In this document: positions 49,170 through 62,041 of the stretch, one piece after another | Layout of the letters: each line of letters begins with the position of its first letter | Position numbering within the stretch: position 1 is the first letter of the stretch | Assembly (NCBI GenBank): GCA_905250025.1 | Contig: CAJNOJ010000177.1 | Span: 1-64,000, forward strand | Source: Adineta ricciae | Lineage: Eukaryota > Rotifera > Eurotatoria > Adinetida > Adinetidae | DNA: 64,000 nucleotides | Direction: 5' to 3' | The notes under the pieces: generated by a model | The model's input: only the letters and a program-made list of their open reading frames with translations | Databases searched by the model: none | Told to the model about the DNA's origin: nothing | Made by a program: the position numbers and the translations under genes

Positions 49170-51882
49170 ATGGCTCGAAAAAAGCATCAAACTTATGAAG
49201 GACTCGGAACGAAAGCTCGCGATAAACCTCCTGTGAAAAAAGGGTTAACCAAAAAGAAGAAAGAGCAAAAAGATTTTCAAAAAGTCAAACTCAAAGCTGG
49301 TAAACTTCGTCCTAAAGGTGTCAATGAAACAAAATTAGAATTTCAATCCAAAGCTATCCTCATTCGTGAACAATTACGTGAGGACGGAGCACCTGAAAGA
49401 ATACAAGATATTCTTCTTCGATTACGCAAAGGTTCAGCATCACAAAAACTAGCTGTTCTCGATGCGTTGAAAACACGATTACAAAACGATGAAATCAACT
49501 CCTGGTTACCATCATTGCAATCCCTCATGGATAGTTGTACATCTTATCTTTCATTGGAAAGTGTTAGTCATTATCGATCAGCATTGCAATGTTTGAAGAC
49601 GATTTTTTCACGCGTTGAACCAGTTGAAAGTCTGGATCCACTGATGTCGTTAATTTCTCAACGTTTAATTTCATTAATGACACATTTGAACGATGATATT
49701 CGTGAACGATCAGTTCCTGTACTTGAACTACTTCTTCATCAAACTTATTCATCGAATTTATTGACAAATCATGCATTATCGATTCTGGAAAGTTTGTTAC
49801 AACAATTGATGAAAACAAGTCGATCCGAACGGCAATTCATCAGCACAATCGATTCAACAACGGCAGGAAGCAATAGTGGACATGCTCGATTACTTGATTG
49901 TATTGCACAACTAGTGAATATTATATTTGATAAATATAATAGCGAACAACCGAATACAAAAGATACCGATGAAGATGACGGACAGGATCGAACATTATTT
50001 GATGAGTTACACAGAGCAAAGCTTAAACCATTTAGACTTGTGTAAGACAAATAAAAGTTTGTTCTTCAATTGTTGTCTTTTGATTTAGTGATCAACTTTT
50101 TCAAATTCGTTCCGATTCCCAAATTCTCTCTCGTGTACTCGATCTTCTTTTGAAAGTTCTCCTTCAATTCTGGTCAGAAATGCGTATTCATCTTGGTGAT
50201 CGTCATCATCATCGCGATGCTCTATCATGTCTATGGTGTTGTACACGTATCTTTCATCGACTAATGAATTCGATTTTATCAAGTCAACATTACACTGAAC
50301 TTCATTCTATCATTGCTCAGCATTCATCATCCATACACAAACATTTGCTACAAAACTTTCCATTCGATGAACATCAAGGTTCGGACATTTTATCATCGAA
50401 ACAAGTTCAACAGAAGAATCTCACTGTTCGACGTTTAAACATTCACATTATTGATTTATTATCGACGCAATTTCCTCGAATACAAGAGCAAATAACGAAA
50501 AATTTAAATCAATCATCATTTCAATTGAAATCTGATCAAATGCAACCCTTACTTAACTATATGTTCGATTTATTGAATAACAATGAAAATTTGAATGTTC
50601 ATGAAACTAAAGATACGTTAGATTACATCGAAAAATGTATTCGATCCTTTCGAGATGATGGTAAGCAAAAACTTTTCATTTCGATTTTCACGGAGTTTTC
50701 TTTCATAGCAATCATTCAGCAATGTATCGATGGAATCTCGAAATACATCCAAAGATCGATCAATGATCTGCATACAAATGCAATTGCTTTTCGAATCATT
50801 TGTGATAGTATTTCATTGAAAATAGCCAAATTGGATCCTCAGTAAAATCGATTGTAGGATATGAAAATCCAAATGTATCTTTGATGTTTAGATTGATTAC
50901 GTCGTTGCCAGCAGATGATATGGTGTGGTTTGTTTTTCAAGTTTTACGCTCATCGGAAAGTGAATTCAATAAGAATGAACGAAAAGACATCCTGGAACGA
51001 ATGACACAAATCTTCTCATTCGAACTCGATCCTTTCTCGATCGTACTCAACAATATTTGGATCGATTATTTCGGTAAGAAAACCGATTTTGCTTATCCCA
51101 ACTCTCTCCTTCTGTAAATCGTTCTAGCGATATTGAAAGTCAGCACTGGTATCGAACAACGTCTATTAATTACATGGTTATATGGCATCAATGCAAAACA
51201 GCCATTGAATAATTCATGTTTATTAAGCTTGCAACAATACATCCAATGGTATTGGTTAGAATCTGAGAGTATTCATTTGCTATTAGGTATTTTACTTCGA
51301 CAATTTGATCGTCATGGCGAAAATCTATGTTCGATGAATGAATTTTCGTTATTTCTCCTTCGACTTCTCTTTCCTTCGTTCAAAATCGATGGCTATGTCA
51401 CAGAGAAGATTACAGATGTCGATGCTAATCGAACATTCAAATATGGAGAGATTATTATCAATCATCTCCAACAACTAAAAGTTCATCGTGATGATGTGAT
51501 TGAAGCATTATGGATTCGAATTGAAAATGCTTTTGTATGACAAAGAACTTTGTTCAATTTTCATAAGAACTTGAGTTCGTTTTGTTCTATTTAGATGAAC
51601 AATCGAATAAAACAATTGAAATGGTTTGAATGGACAACGATATATTCGTTAATTTCAATCGATAACGAAATCTTTCCCAATTCAATTGTACAAAGTCGTC
51701 TCGGTGTTCATCTTATTCAAACAGTTCAACAACTTCCTCGTACTTCTGATCAACAATTCACGCAATTTATTGTATCTCGTGTACGAACATCGCCAGCATT
51801 GAAACGATTATTGAAGGAATGTCTAGCATTGACAGGAAATGATCAAGAACTCTATGCAATGTGTATATCATTGCTTGACTAG
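49170..51882 (+). CDS. TEX10: TEX10/IPI1, rixosome (PELP1-TEX10-WDR18) subunit
   Basis: Six exons (49170-50041, 50089-50660, 50709-50841, 50892-51073, 51128-51534, 51595-51882) encode 817 residues (human TEX10 929). The lysine-rich N-terminus contains the Ipi1 signature DFQKVKLKAGKLRPKG followed by FQSKAI and the LLLRLRKGSA-like start of an ARM/HEAT helical array that fills the rest. The yeast Rix1-Ipi1-Ipi3 complex and its animal counterpart process the ITS2 region of pre-60S particles in the nucleolus and nucleoplasm. The C-terminal helices are less conserved, as usual. The gene is divergent from SELENOO. Confidence 0.85.
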
Positions 51883-53058
51883 AGGAGGAAAATATCTTTT
51901 TTGCGTCTTTGTATTCCTGTGAAAAGAAAAAACAATAAAAATTCAGTGAGACACTGCAACTACTCGTTATAATTAACAAGAATGAAAAGATTAGATTGTT
52001 ATCAGTCGAGCACGATAAATTAAGATCAAAAAGACGAATGCTATGCTCTTCAATTCAGCTGCTATATAGATAATGCTTTTGGTGTATCCGACATATGTCG
52101 AATAGTTCGAAAATCATCTTCCAACAATGAACTTTCTGTCCTGTGTTTAACAATTTTCGCTTGAGATGCTTCATTGTTTATTTTAGAAAAACGTCATCAA
52201 AGAAAATGCTTACACAATTCGAATGTTTCTAATGTTATAATATATTCATCGAATCAATTGATTCAGGCATCATTGTCACCTTGATTCCTGACTTATCCCC
52301 TACTCAAATTTCCATGCCATTCTTCATATCCATTTAGTCGTAAGTAAATACTTTCATATAGGCATTATCTGAGAACGATGTTCTTTCTTACTGATATCTT
52401 ATCACATTGCTTTCAATTGTAGTTTCTGAGAGTTTTAGTTGAACTTAAATTGGGAAATTGTTGTGACAATCTCATAAAGAGAAATGGAGACATTATTACA
52501 ATTCTCATTTTTCCTTTCGCTCATGTTCGACATCCAATATTGACGATAACATACTTGAAGATAAGCACAATGATGAGTATCCATCGTAAATCACATCGTT
52601 TTGTATTCTCCTAATTAAAGAGTCATTGCATTATCTTTTCGTTCGTTTTTACTCGTTGGTTGCTAATGATCCACGTAATGAATACGATCTATGCTCTTGT
52701 CAAAACGATGTTGCATTACGTTTCAAGTAGATTGAGATAGACACAATCGATAGTGATCGTTTCCGTACTCTCAGCGCATCGACAAGTGTCGATACTCAAA
52801 TCGCGTGTTTGCTCATTCTCTGTCATGGCCACTTAGAATGATCGACAAGAGAGCAAATGAAACGCTCCATCTTTACGTCATCGTGCAATATCCTCTTGAG
52901 TTATCAGCTAACGATGCGCGACTAAAATACCCTCGATAGATTGGATCATGACGAAAAGTTCATCTGTGTTCAGGGAATTTAACGGTTTCAAACGAAGAAA
53001 ACACTTTCTTCGTTTAAAAAACATGTCTACGATCAAGTAGGACTACACTTTGATGATG

Positions 53059-53501
53059 AATCAATGCAATGGAGACGAACAGAAGGTATCTTCGCTTGCT
53101 CTTAGAGACAAGATGTTTCGTCGTTGATATTATTTCTTCATCAAAATTTCAAGTGTCTGATGCCGACAAACATTTTGACTTTTTCTTTTATTCTCATTTG
53201 TTTGAACATCGAACAGATTGACAATGCATACAGACACGCGCATATGTATGTTTTGTAATGTTTGCAATAAGGGCTTCTTNAATCAATGCAATGGAGACGA
53301 ACAGAAGGTATCTTCGCTTGCTCTTAGAGACAAGATGTTTCGTCGTTGATATTATTTCTTCATCAAAATTTCAAGTGTCTGATGCCGACAAACATTTTGA
53401 CTTTTTCTTTTATTCTCATTTGTTTGAACATCGAACAGATTGACAATGCATACAGACACGCGCATATGTATGTTTTGTAATGTTTGCAATAAGGGCTTCT
53501 T
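53059..53501. repeat. 221-bp direct duplicate around N at 53280 (assembly artefact)
   Basis: 53059-53279 is repeated as 53281-53501 with only an N between them. Both copies start AATCAATGCAATGGAGACG and end AAGGGCTTCTT. I compared them by reading and saw no difference. Adjacent identical copies on each side of a gap character are what an unmerged contig overlap looks like. Confidence 0.85.
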
Positions 53502-54253
53502 CCTCTCTTCACGTTTGACTGTTTTTCAAGAGAGTCAAATGACAACAACACCAATTTTCACACCTCATCCAACGTGTGCTAATCAGCATAAGAAGAAAAG
53601 AGATAGAACAAAACGGAGACAGACGAAGATCGAAATCAAATCAACTCGTGTCTTTTCATCTTGATTTATGAATATGTCAATAGACAAGGTAGACAAAAAA
53701 AACACACGGGGCACGCGTCAAATGGAAATCCGTTATTTTGTCGAAATGCGTGAATCACTGTTCATATTTCGTCTATGTTTATTCATGTCATCAATTTCTG
53801 TGTTTTAAAAGAAAGAAACGATTGTGTAAGACTTGTGTGTTTCTCTCTTTGAACTCGAACTGATTTGTTGAAATTGAATATTCCGAACGTTGTCGTAATA
53901 ATCACATTGACAATGACTAAATACCCCGGTAGGCATGTGCAATATGTATGTTGAATGTTCACACCTTTCATCTCCACTAATTACTGAGTCTCTTTTGCTT
54001 TAAACGCTAGAATAACAACATTCGATACTCACATAGTCTTGTCAAGATAACGAAGCAAAACGAAAAAAAAAAAAGTTAAATCTTATCTCGACATCGTCAG
54101 TGATCATTAGCACTAAACACGAAATTTCGTTTTTAAATTTCCACACAGAAACGATGCTGTCAAATTAAACAGCTATTCACTAACATACTGAAAGGTATAG
54201 ATCATTAAGCAAGGATAATACCTCGATGATTTTTTTCCCAACAGGTATTCATA

Positions 54254-54696
54254 CGAAAGTGAACTAGCTTCATGGTTCCACCCATCTCGCTATGTGATTT
54301 CATTCTCGTTTCAATGATGATAAATTAGTGTGTCATGGATAGACGTTTCGCCAGCTGTGTAGGAGACAAATTAGTAGTGTGGTATATCCGTCGAAAGTGC
54401 GAGTACGAACAATTAGTTCTCCTTGTCTGTTGATGATTGAATCAACGCGTTGAGAAGAGTTTTTCCATTAAGTANCGAAAGTGAACTAGCTTCATGGTTC
54501 CACCCATCTCGCTATGTGATTTCATTCTCGTTTCAATGATGATAAATTAGTGTGTCATGGATAGACGTTTCGCCAGCTGTGTAGGAGACAAATTAGTAGT
54601 GTGGTATATCCGTCGAAAGTGCGAGTACGAACAATTAGTTCTCCTTGTCTGTTGATGATTGAATCAACGCGTTGAGAAGAGTTTTTCCATTAAGTA
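54254..54696. repeat. 221-bp direct duplicate around N at 54475 (assembly artefact)
   Basis: 54254-54474 recurs as 54476-54696 across a single N. Both copies start CGAAAGTGAACTAGCTTC and end TTTTTCCATTAAGTA. The length is the same 221 bp as at the other join, pointing to one assembler or gap-closing rule rather than biology. Confidence 0.85.
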
Positions 54697-56057
54697 TAGA
54701 TGAATGATTTATTCAATGGATTGTTTTCGTAAATGAGTACAAGATTTTCTCCAAATATACTGATACTAATTCATCGAAAAACCTGAAAAGAAAAACAATT
54801 GAGTAGTACTCTTTATTGATTCAAGATCAATCCATGATCAATTCGTTTTAACACGTTGTTTGATACAAGCGGGATGTACTGCTGTGTGTATTTGAACTTC
54901 GATTTTTTTTCTTTCTCTTTAATATCTATTTCGTTCGTTGCTCACCTTAAGATGCGACTCAACTAGCTTTAACAAATTAGTCTTCGCACCGTTATGTTAT
55001 TGTTGATCGTTTTCGACTCTTTCTCATGCTTGATAATCATTCCTGTCCCGCCTTTCGCCTGCATTTCTTTTCGTTTTTGTCCTCTGGCATCATTAGCAAA
55101 CTAGTTTTCATTGTGCATTTTTGAACATCGATTAAGATGCCCGATAGGCATCAGTCTCTCCTTCGTTTTCTTTCACCAGAGTAAAAGACAATAAGCTTAG
55201 ATTTATTATATCATTAATTGACGAGCACTTATCGCCGCCATTGCAATATTCAATGATCTCAACCGGAATAATCTTCCACCTCGAACGAACTTCATTGCAA
55301 ATATTGAATCTGATAAGATTATCGACTAACGTTTTTCTTCTCTTCTTTTCATGAATTGATATAATGACACACTTTAACAGAAAAAAAATGCAAATCGAGA
55401 TGTTGATCAAGTTTGATTTTCAGATTAAACGCCTCTTCCTATTGTTCATGCGTATTGAAGCGAAGCCCGTGTATACACAGAAACTTTTATGCAATCATCA
55501 CGTTGAATATGTATATAACAATGTTGACCATGATTTTAAAGCAAACCTTATTTATTTATACGCACATTGAATGAGAGCAAAGAAAACGTTTCATTTAGCG
55601 ATCGGATGTGGAAAAACAACAATGCATATCATGAATAAAATATCCTCGAAATCGAAGCACGAAAGAAGGAGGAGGGGAGGTTTCAGCAGATTAACGACGC
55701 GAACTTGTCATAAGTTTTTGTTTAACGCCTTCAGTCAGAATTAGACATGTGGATCAGATCTTGATAGTGCAGAGATCGTGTAAGATGGTTATCGATCAAA
55801 CAATCTTGTTTTTATCCTCTTACACCTTCTTTCTCCTCGCTGAATATTCATTGGTCAGTTCGTTAATGAAAAGAATGATTGAAAGAAAACGAATCTAAAT
55901 CGATAGACTAATTTCTCTCTCTTTTCCTTTTTCTCTATTCATGATTGGTTGATTGCCTTTCTCCTCTACCAATTGTTCACACTTCATTTTCAATATATAG
56001 AGCTTCATTCCATTCTCCGAACATATTCCTTCCTCCGACTCAATAACATATCAAAAC

Positions 56058-57882
56058 ATGAAATTCTGCTGTACCAGTGGCATTAGCTCCAAACAACGAG
56101 TAAGTCATCCTACAACAATCCGAACAGAAAGGCATCAACGCTTGATCGTTGCGAAGCAAGTTTCTATTAATCCCATTAAAAATTGATTATTTTGACTCCG
56201 AGAACAATTCGCCTTTAGAGTACAGATGAGAAAAAAAGGAGTATGTTTCGGTTGATTTTCTTTGCTTTTGAATCTGAACGAAAAGGTTCAGTGAAGCACA
56301 ACATGATCATAGAAGTCATAATTTGTTTTCTGTTGTTGTTTGCTATGAGTATTGATCTATTTTTCCACTTGAAATATTCTTCCATGTTTGATCTATTTTG
56401 TTCGTTTAGAAATCATTGAATAAAACCAATGAAAAGAAAATGAAAAAATCGAAAGAAAAAATAAATCATTCATTGTTATCCTCGTCATCGTCATCATCAT
56501 CGATTTATTATACGAACATGTCAATGCCTGCAATCAAGAAATACGATAGTGGCTTTTCCGAAACTGCAACAACTATTTCATCTTCTACACAACACACGGA
56601 AACTTTGTTGGAACACATCTACTCGTATGAAAAGATCTACTATGAGCATTTGAAACAATACATCATCAAGTATTCACGACCTTTACGACGATATCTAAAT
56701 CCCGATGAAATCGTTGATCTTTTCCAAAATATCGAAAAAGTAAGTGAAGAATTTGAAGGAGATAATGAAAAAGAAAAAGCTCTCTTTTCTCTGTAAATAG
56801 ATTTCTGCAATTTCCGAATCCATTCTTCGTCAATGTGAAAAATTATTAGATGGTGAAAATATGTCAGATATACCAGTGTCGGTTATTTATCAATCATGGG
56901 TATGTGTGACTTTTCTGAATGAAAAATTCATCTTCTACGAAACGATTCTTTTCTAGTCCGGCGTAATGATTGACTCGTATAATGGTTATTTATCACGCTG
57001 TGTACAAGCACAAACTGCTTTGAAACAATATCAAAATAAGATTGCCTATTTTTTACAAGTAAAGTCGAAAATCTTGATCTTAACAAACCATAAAAGATTA
57101 TGTTTTGTAGATTCCAATGGAATACATCGTCCGAGAGATTACTGAATTTATTTTCTTACCAGTGCAACATATTTGTAATATTAATGATCTATTGCAATCA
57201 TATATCATCGAACATCCACCTGTGACGCACAGCATCGATTGGAAGATAGTCGAAGGTAAGATTGACCAAAATGAGTAAGAAAAAACAAGATGCATCTGTT
57301 GAATTATTCTAGATGTGAGATTGTTAACACGGCAAGCGAATGTGATTCTTCAGTCATCAGGTGTAAACCAACATGATAATACAGTATCAACAATGGAATC
57401 ATCCATATACTACGCACCGAATGTCACGTTGGAAACATCACAAGATACAACATTACAATCAGAAATTTTACCAACGGTTGTTCTTCAGCGTATGAATAAG
57501 GAACCTTGGACACCGGTACGTCTTTACAAATGATCCGATCTTCAAAGACTAAATTTCCATTTCGGTTTAGAAAAGAATTGATTTGTTAAATGGACGACTT
57601 AATTTGACACACATTGATGGAACAAATGTGTCATCGTCTTCAACGAGCTTCTCACTGGCAAATGTCGTTCATATACAAGAAGATCAGTCAAATGAAGAAT
57701 TGCGTATTGTAATTGCTGGATCAACAAATAAATCATCGAAAAATACATCAGTGAAGATGATGCGTTTGCGTCTACGCTTCGAACATAAAAGTGAATACAC
57801 GATTTGGCTGCACTGGTTGAACAATGCAATTCAACAAGCAAAAGATCAAAGTTGGTCGAAGAAAAACGAACTTGTTATTTAA
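56058..57882 (+). CDS. Rho guanine-nucleotide exchange factor, DH-PH
   Basis: Seven exons (56058-56099, 56410-56739, 56801-56899, 56957-57058, 57111-57255, 57313-57515, 57571-57882) give 410 residues. The N-terminus MKFCCTSG has two cysteines that could be lipid-modified. A Lys/Ser-rich linker leads to a Dbl-homology domain at about 60-215, with CR1-like LLEHIYSYEKIYYEHLKQYI and CR3-like FIFLPVQHICNINDLLQSYI. A PH domain at about 290-400 ends in YTIWLHWLNNAI. It should load GTP on a Rho-family GTPase at the membrane. The substrate (Rho, Rac or Cdc42) cannot be told. The first intron (310 bp) is long for this genome. CR3 is a little divergent. Confidence 0.78.
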
Positions 57883-58484
57883 GAGAAGAAGAAATGTGTA
57901 TCTTGTAGTGCATGTGTGCTTTATTTGTAACTATTTTTTAATTTAACTAAATAAATTAGATTTCTTTGGATTAATGAATATTTCATCAATCATAGATTTC
58001 GTATTTACAAAAGGATTAACCAGTATAGAATGATGAGTGTATATTCTGTAAAGTTCAGTGCTGTGATTAATATTTGCTTTCGTGGAACTGAAAGTATGAA
58101 TTATGGAAATGTCAGGGCTTAAGCTTAGTATGAACAATAGCCAGCTGGACGTTGATGATCAGATTGATGCAGAGACTAGCGCCATCTATAAGCCTACTTA
58201 ATGAGCAAGAATTGAAGTAGACATGATTAGATGAAAATTCTAGTTGAATTAGCGTAATTTATAGTTGGCAAACTTAATTAGGAAAGTAAGTGTTATGTTG
58301 ATGTTTGTTCTCCAATTGGATTCGGTATCAGTTGTTTACAACTCCAATTCCAATGTATACGCTTTATCGTCCGTCTTCGTCGTTTCGGATTTGAGGAGAA
58401 TATTAATTCTTCTTTTTTAACATCCAAGATATTTTCATGAAGGTTCGATAAAATATTTTAGATCACCAAAAAAGAAAACAAAAA
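57883..58484. other. spacer upstream of ribosomal protein SA
   Basis: 3' end of the RhoGEF gene (AATAAA near 57952) and promoter of RPSA. No ORF with support. The acceptor-like TATTTTAG at 58454-58461 lies 23 bases before the RPSA ATG. Confidence 0.45.
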
Positions 58485-59668
58485 ATGACATCGGGCTACT
58501 CCGTACTTCAACTAAAAGATGATGATGTACTAAAAATCCTTGCAGCTCAACTTCATATTGGCTCCAAAGATGTCGACTATCAAATGGACACATATGTTTG
58601 GAAGAAAAAACCAAGAAATGAAGGTAAAACTGAAGGTGGTACGATTGAAAAGCGCCATGACATGCCTTTAAGGTACATCAATCATCAATATTCGCAAATT
58701 CTGGGAAAAGCTAACATTAGCTGCTCGAGCTATTGTTGCTATTGAAAATCCAGCTGATGTCTGCGCCATTTCGTGTCAACCACAAGGTAAGAAATGAATC
58801 TATTCTGTTCAAAAGAGAGACAACATTCTTTTTCAACTTCCAGGTCAACGTGCTGTATTGAAATTTGCCAAATATACTGGCGCAACAGCCATTGGTAAAT
58901 TAAATTGATTTACAAGTATATTTGAAAGTATAAGCTTGAATTCTTTTTTGTTTTAACAAGCTGGTCGTTTTACACCTGGTTCATTCACCAATCAAATTCA
59001 AGCAGCATTCAAAGAGCCACGTTTGATTATCATCACCAACCCAAATGTCGATCATCAAGCTGTTGATGAAGCTTCATTTGTCAATATTCCAGTTATTGCT
59101 TTCTGCGATCCATCAACATGCCTTCGTTATATTGATATCGCTATTCCAGCCAATAACAAGGTAATTTGCAATGACTTCGCTCGATTTAATTTCTTTTTTT
59201 TCGATAACGTTTCCTTTAGGCCAATAAATCAATTGGTCTTATGTGGTGGTTTTTAACACGCGAAGTACTTCGATTACGTGGTGATGTCCAACGAAATGCA
59301 CCTTGGGACGTTATGGCTGACTTGTTCTTCTATCGTGATCCAGAAGAAGTAAGAACATCATGATACATTACGATTATTCCGTTATGATAAAATGATTTTT
59401 CTCTCAGACTGAAAAAGAAGATCAAGTTGCTTCTACCGGTCAAGATCGTGATAACCAAGGACATGGTCTAGACTCGAATTATTACGATGAAGGTCCATCA
59501 ATGATGCCAGCTGCTGGAAACTTCGCCGGCAACCAAGAAAACTGGGGTGCATCGGCTACCGATGGCTGGACCAGTGGCGCAGGTGGTGCAAGTGGTGCAG
59601 GCGGTGCTGAATCAAACGAATGGAGCGCATCTAATGCAGGCAACACTGGTGTCTCAAGTCACTGGTGA
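58485..59668 (+). CDS. RPSA: 40S ribosomal protein SA (uS2)
   Basis: Six exons (58485-58623, 58673-58786, 58844-58894, 58961-59160, 59220-59348, 59408-59668) give 297 residues (human 295). The uS2 core is complete: [69 protein letters not shown] and [15 protein letters not shown]. The eukaryotic acidic tail is Gly/Ser/Asn-rich with repeated Trp motifs (NWG, GWTSG, EWS, SHW), equivalent to the laminin-receptor tail. It assembles into the small subunit at the head/platform junction. Introns are 49-66 bp. Confidence 0.97.
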
Positions 59669-60379
59669 TCTGTATTAGAAAAAGTCTTTGTTTTCCCAAG
59701 CATCATTTAGCCTAATTCATCACAAGAACAAGAACGTTGTTACTACAGCTAATAGCAACATCAATAACAGTAGTAGCAGTACAGTGTAATACCGTTGGGC
59801 TCATATTTAATAAAAAAAAAAAAGGAAACCAAAAAATCTAATATACATATACACACATATTTATTTATTTATATAAATCTTTTTATCTCTTTGTTTTGTT
59901 TCTGTTTGCAACACTGAAAGGTTGTGTAAGGCATTCTGGTGGTTTCTATGGGAGTGAAATGCTCAAGAAAAGCGTATTAGCTGCGTACATGCTTGATCAC
60001 GTCTGAGTCATTTAAGCTTAAGCGAGCAGGAAAAAGAAGAATCGAGAGACAGAGAGTAGAAAAGACAAATACATCACGAATCGCTTACATACACCGCCGG
60101 GAGCGAAGAAGAAAAAAAGGCGAAGTAAAAAAATGAGCGCAAATACTTATTTCTGTTCTTTCATATTACCCTACTATTCGTGTAGCCGACAGAGGCGCAC
60201 ACACATGCTTCTGCAGCGCATATATGTGTTGCTACGACAAATGATGATTAACGAACAGATCATTCCATATAAATAAATAATGTTACTTGAATTTAAACAA
60301 TTGAACGGATCGAATACTCTTTTTTCATTGTAGATTATTTCATAATTTCTATATTTATTCATCCCTTCCATATTTAACA
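59669..60379. other. spacer RPSA / PITP
   Basis: RPSA 3' UTR with AATAAA followed by an A-run at 59809-59823, then purine-rich sequence (60030-60140) and the PITP promoter. The minus ORF 60174-60380 is not supported. Confidence 0.45.
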
Positions 60380-61376
60380 ATGCTTATCACCGAATTCCGC
60401 GTTATCCTACCGATGACTGTCGAAGAATATCAAGTGGCACAGTTATATGCAACAGCAAAAGTTTCGAAACAGAACACAGGCGGCGGCGAAGGTGTAGAAA
60501 TTCTAGCTAATGAACCATTTCAAAAGTCCATGTCGGAAGCATTCCTTGGCAGATACAATACTGGCCAATATACGAAAAAAATTTATCACTTAGGATCTCG
60601 TGTACCTGGTTGGGTTCGTTTAATATTTAAGGATTCTACATTATCATTGAATGAAGAAGCTTGGAACGCTTATCCATATTGTAAAACCGTGCTGACGAAT
60701 CCATTCATGAAAGACAATATGATTATTGATATTTCAACATTACATGTCGCTGATCGTGGCGAATCCGAAAATGTACATCAACTGACAGGCGATGAATTGA
60801 AGAAACGTAATATTGTGTATATTAACATTGCTGAAAAAGTCAATCGTGCTGATTATAAACCTGAAGATGATCCAGAAAAGTTCAAATCAGCCAAAACTGG
60901 TCGAGGGCCACTTCTCTCAACCGAACCATGGTTCAAGACTTGTCAACCGTATATGTAAGTACTTTGTTTTTTTCTTCTCCGAGCTCGGTGACGTCAGACA
61001 GCCGGATACGATCGAATAGGTAAACCCGTATGATTGAAAACATTCGTCAAGGTGACACGAAAACCTTCTCGAAAATTGCATGTTTCTCTACAATCTGGAT
61101 GAATATGTATTCATTCTTCTCGTTTGTTCTAGGTGTTGTTATAAATTAGTTCGAGAAAAATTCAAATGGTTCGGTATTCAAACAAAAGTAGAAAATTTGA
61201 TTATGTCTCAAGAAGAACGTCTATTTCGAAACTTCCATCGACAATTGTTCTGCTGGACGGATGAATGGTATGGCTTAACTATGCAAGATATTCGAGCTTT
61301 GGAAGCAGCAGCCGTCGACGAACTAAACCGAGAACGTAAAGAAGGACAAAAGAAAGGTTTTACTACGGAAGAATAG
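60380..61376 (+). CDS. PITPNA: phosphatidylinositol transfer protein, class I
   Basis: Two exons (60380-60954, 61133-61376) give 272 residues, the size of PITP-alpha/beta (270-271). Class I features: EFRVILPMTVEEYQVAQLY at the N-terminus, NTGGGEGVEILANEPF, the GQYTKKIYHLGSRVPGW region, KTGRGPL, and the membrane-inserting WF loop (EPWFKTCQPYM), then KFKWFGIQTKVEN and the C-terminal lid. It exchanges phosphatidylinositol and phosphatidylcholine between membranes. Alpha and beta cannot be separated in an invertebrate. The single 178-bp intron falls inside the codon after the membrane loop. Confidence 0.95.
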
Positions 61377-61387
61377 GTACTCATTTA

Positions 61388-61434
<47 letters not shown>

Positions 61435-62041
61435 CTCTCATTCGCGTTCAATTGTTAACGAAATTCTTTATTCATGCATTCTCTTATTCACTTCCTCTTT
61501 TTTGATCCGTTTGATGTCTAATGACGATGTGTGTGTGTCCATATATATTCCATAATGACCATAAACAATGTTCTCAAAGAAAATGAATATTCAACCAAGC
61601 ATTCTGGATCTTGCGTGCTTTTTTCCCTAGGTCTTTTCAAACCATTTCTTTTGCGTGCATGTTTGTGTCTTCTCATTCTGAAAAACAACTCTTTATTTCG
61701 ATTCTCTTTTTTCTTTCTGTTCGATTTGCATTTTCTCATTATTTTTATTCGTGTTTAAGAAAAAAACCTAGTTTATACCATCGAATATAACGAAATCGAT
61801 ATTTTTTATACGATTGTGCATAAAGATATCAACGAACTCTGCCAGTCTTTCGTCCTGCTCAATTCTTTATGACATCTCGCTATAGATAATGCAAAAAATC
61901 ACTCGTACACCACCACATTTTCATTCCCAATTACTTTTGTAGATAGTTGATGAAAATCCACATAATGAAAACGGCAAAAGATTCTTTTGAATAAATCTAT
62001 TTCCTTGTTCTCATAGATAATCACGTCTGTATTTTTTGATT
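61377..62041. other. spacer PITP / dephospho-CoA kinase
   Basis: It contains a (CT)n microsatellite and pyrimidine-rich sequence. The small ORFs 61518-61739 (minus) and 61531-61758 (plus) are not supported. An acceptor-like TTGTTCTCATAG ends at 62016, 25 bases before the next ATG. Confidence 0.45.
61392..61432. repeat. (CT)n microsatellite, about 20 units
   Basis: An uninterrupted CT run immediately 3' of the PITP stop codon, probably in its 3' UTR. Confidence 0.9.

Larger units (their letters stand above)
51883..56057. other. 4.2-kb gene-poor stretch with two assembly joins
   Basis: No coding exon is supportable. ORFs at 53258-53443, 53440-53664, 55132-55410 and 55364-55570 lack domains. 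Two single N characters (53280 and 54475) mark scaffold joins. Each is flanked by a 221-bp direct duplicate, described separately. The stretch probably includes upstream sequence of the RhoGEF gene at 56058. Confidence 0.5.

Noticed and set aside
61392..61432. Long CT run as a biological signal
   Set aside because: A simple microsatellite in a 3' UTR; nothing beyond slippage is needed to explain it.
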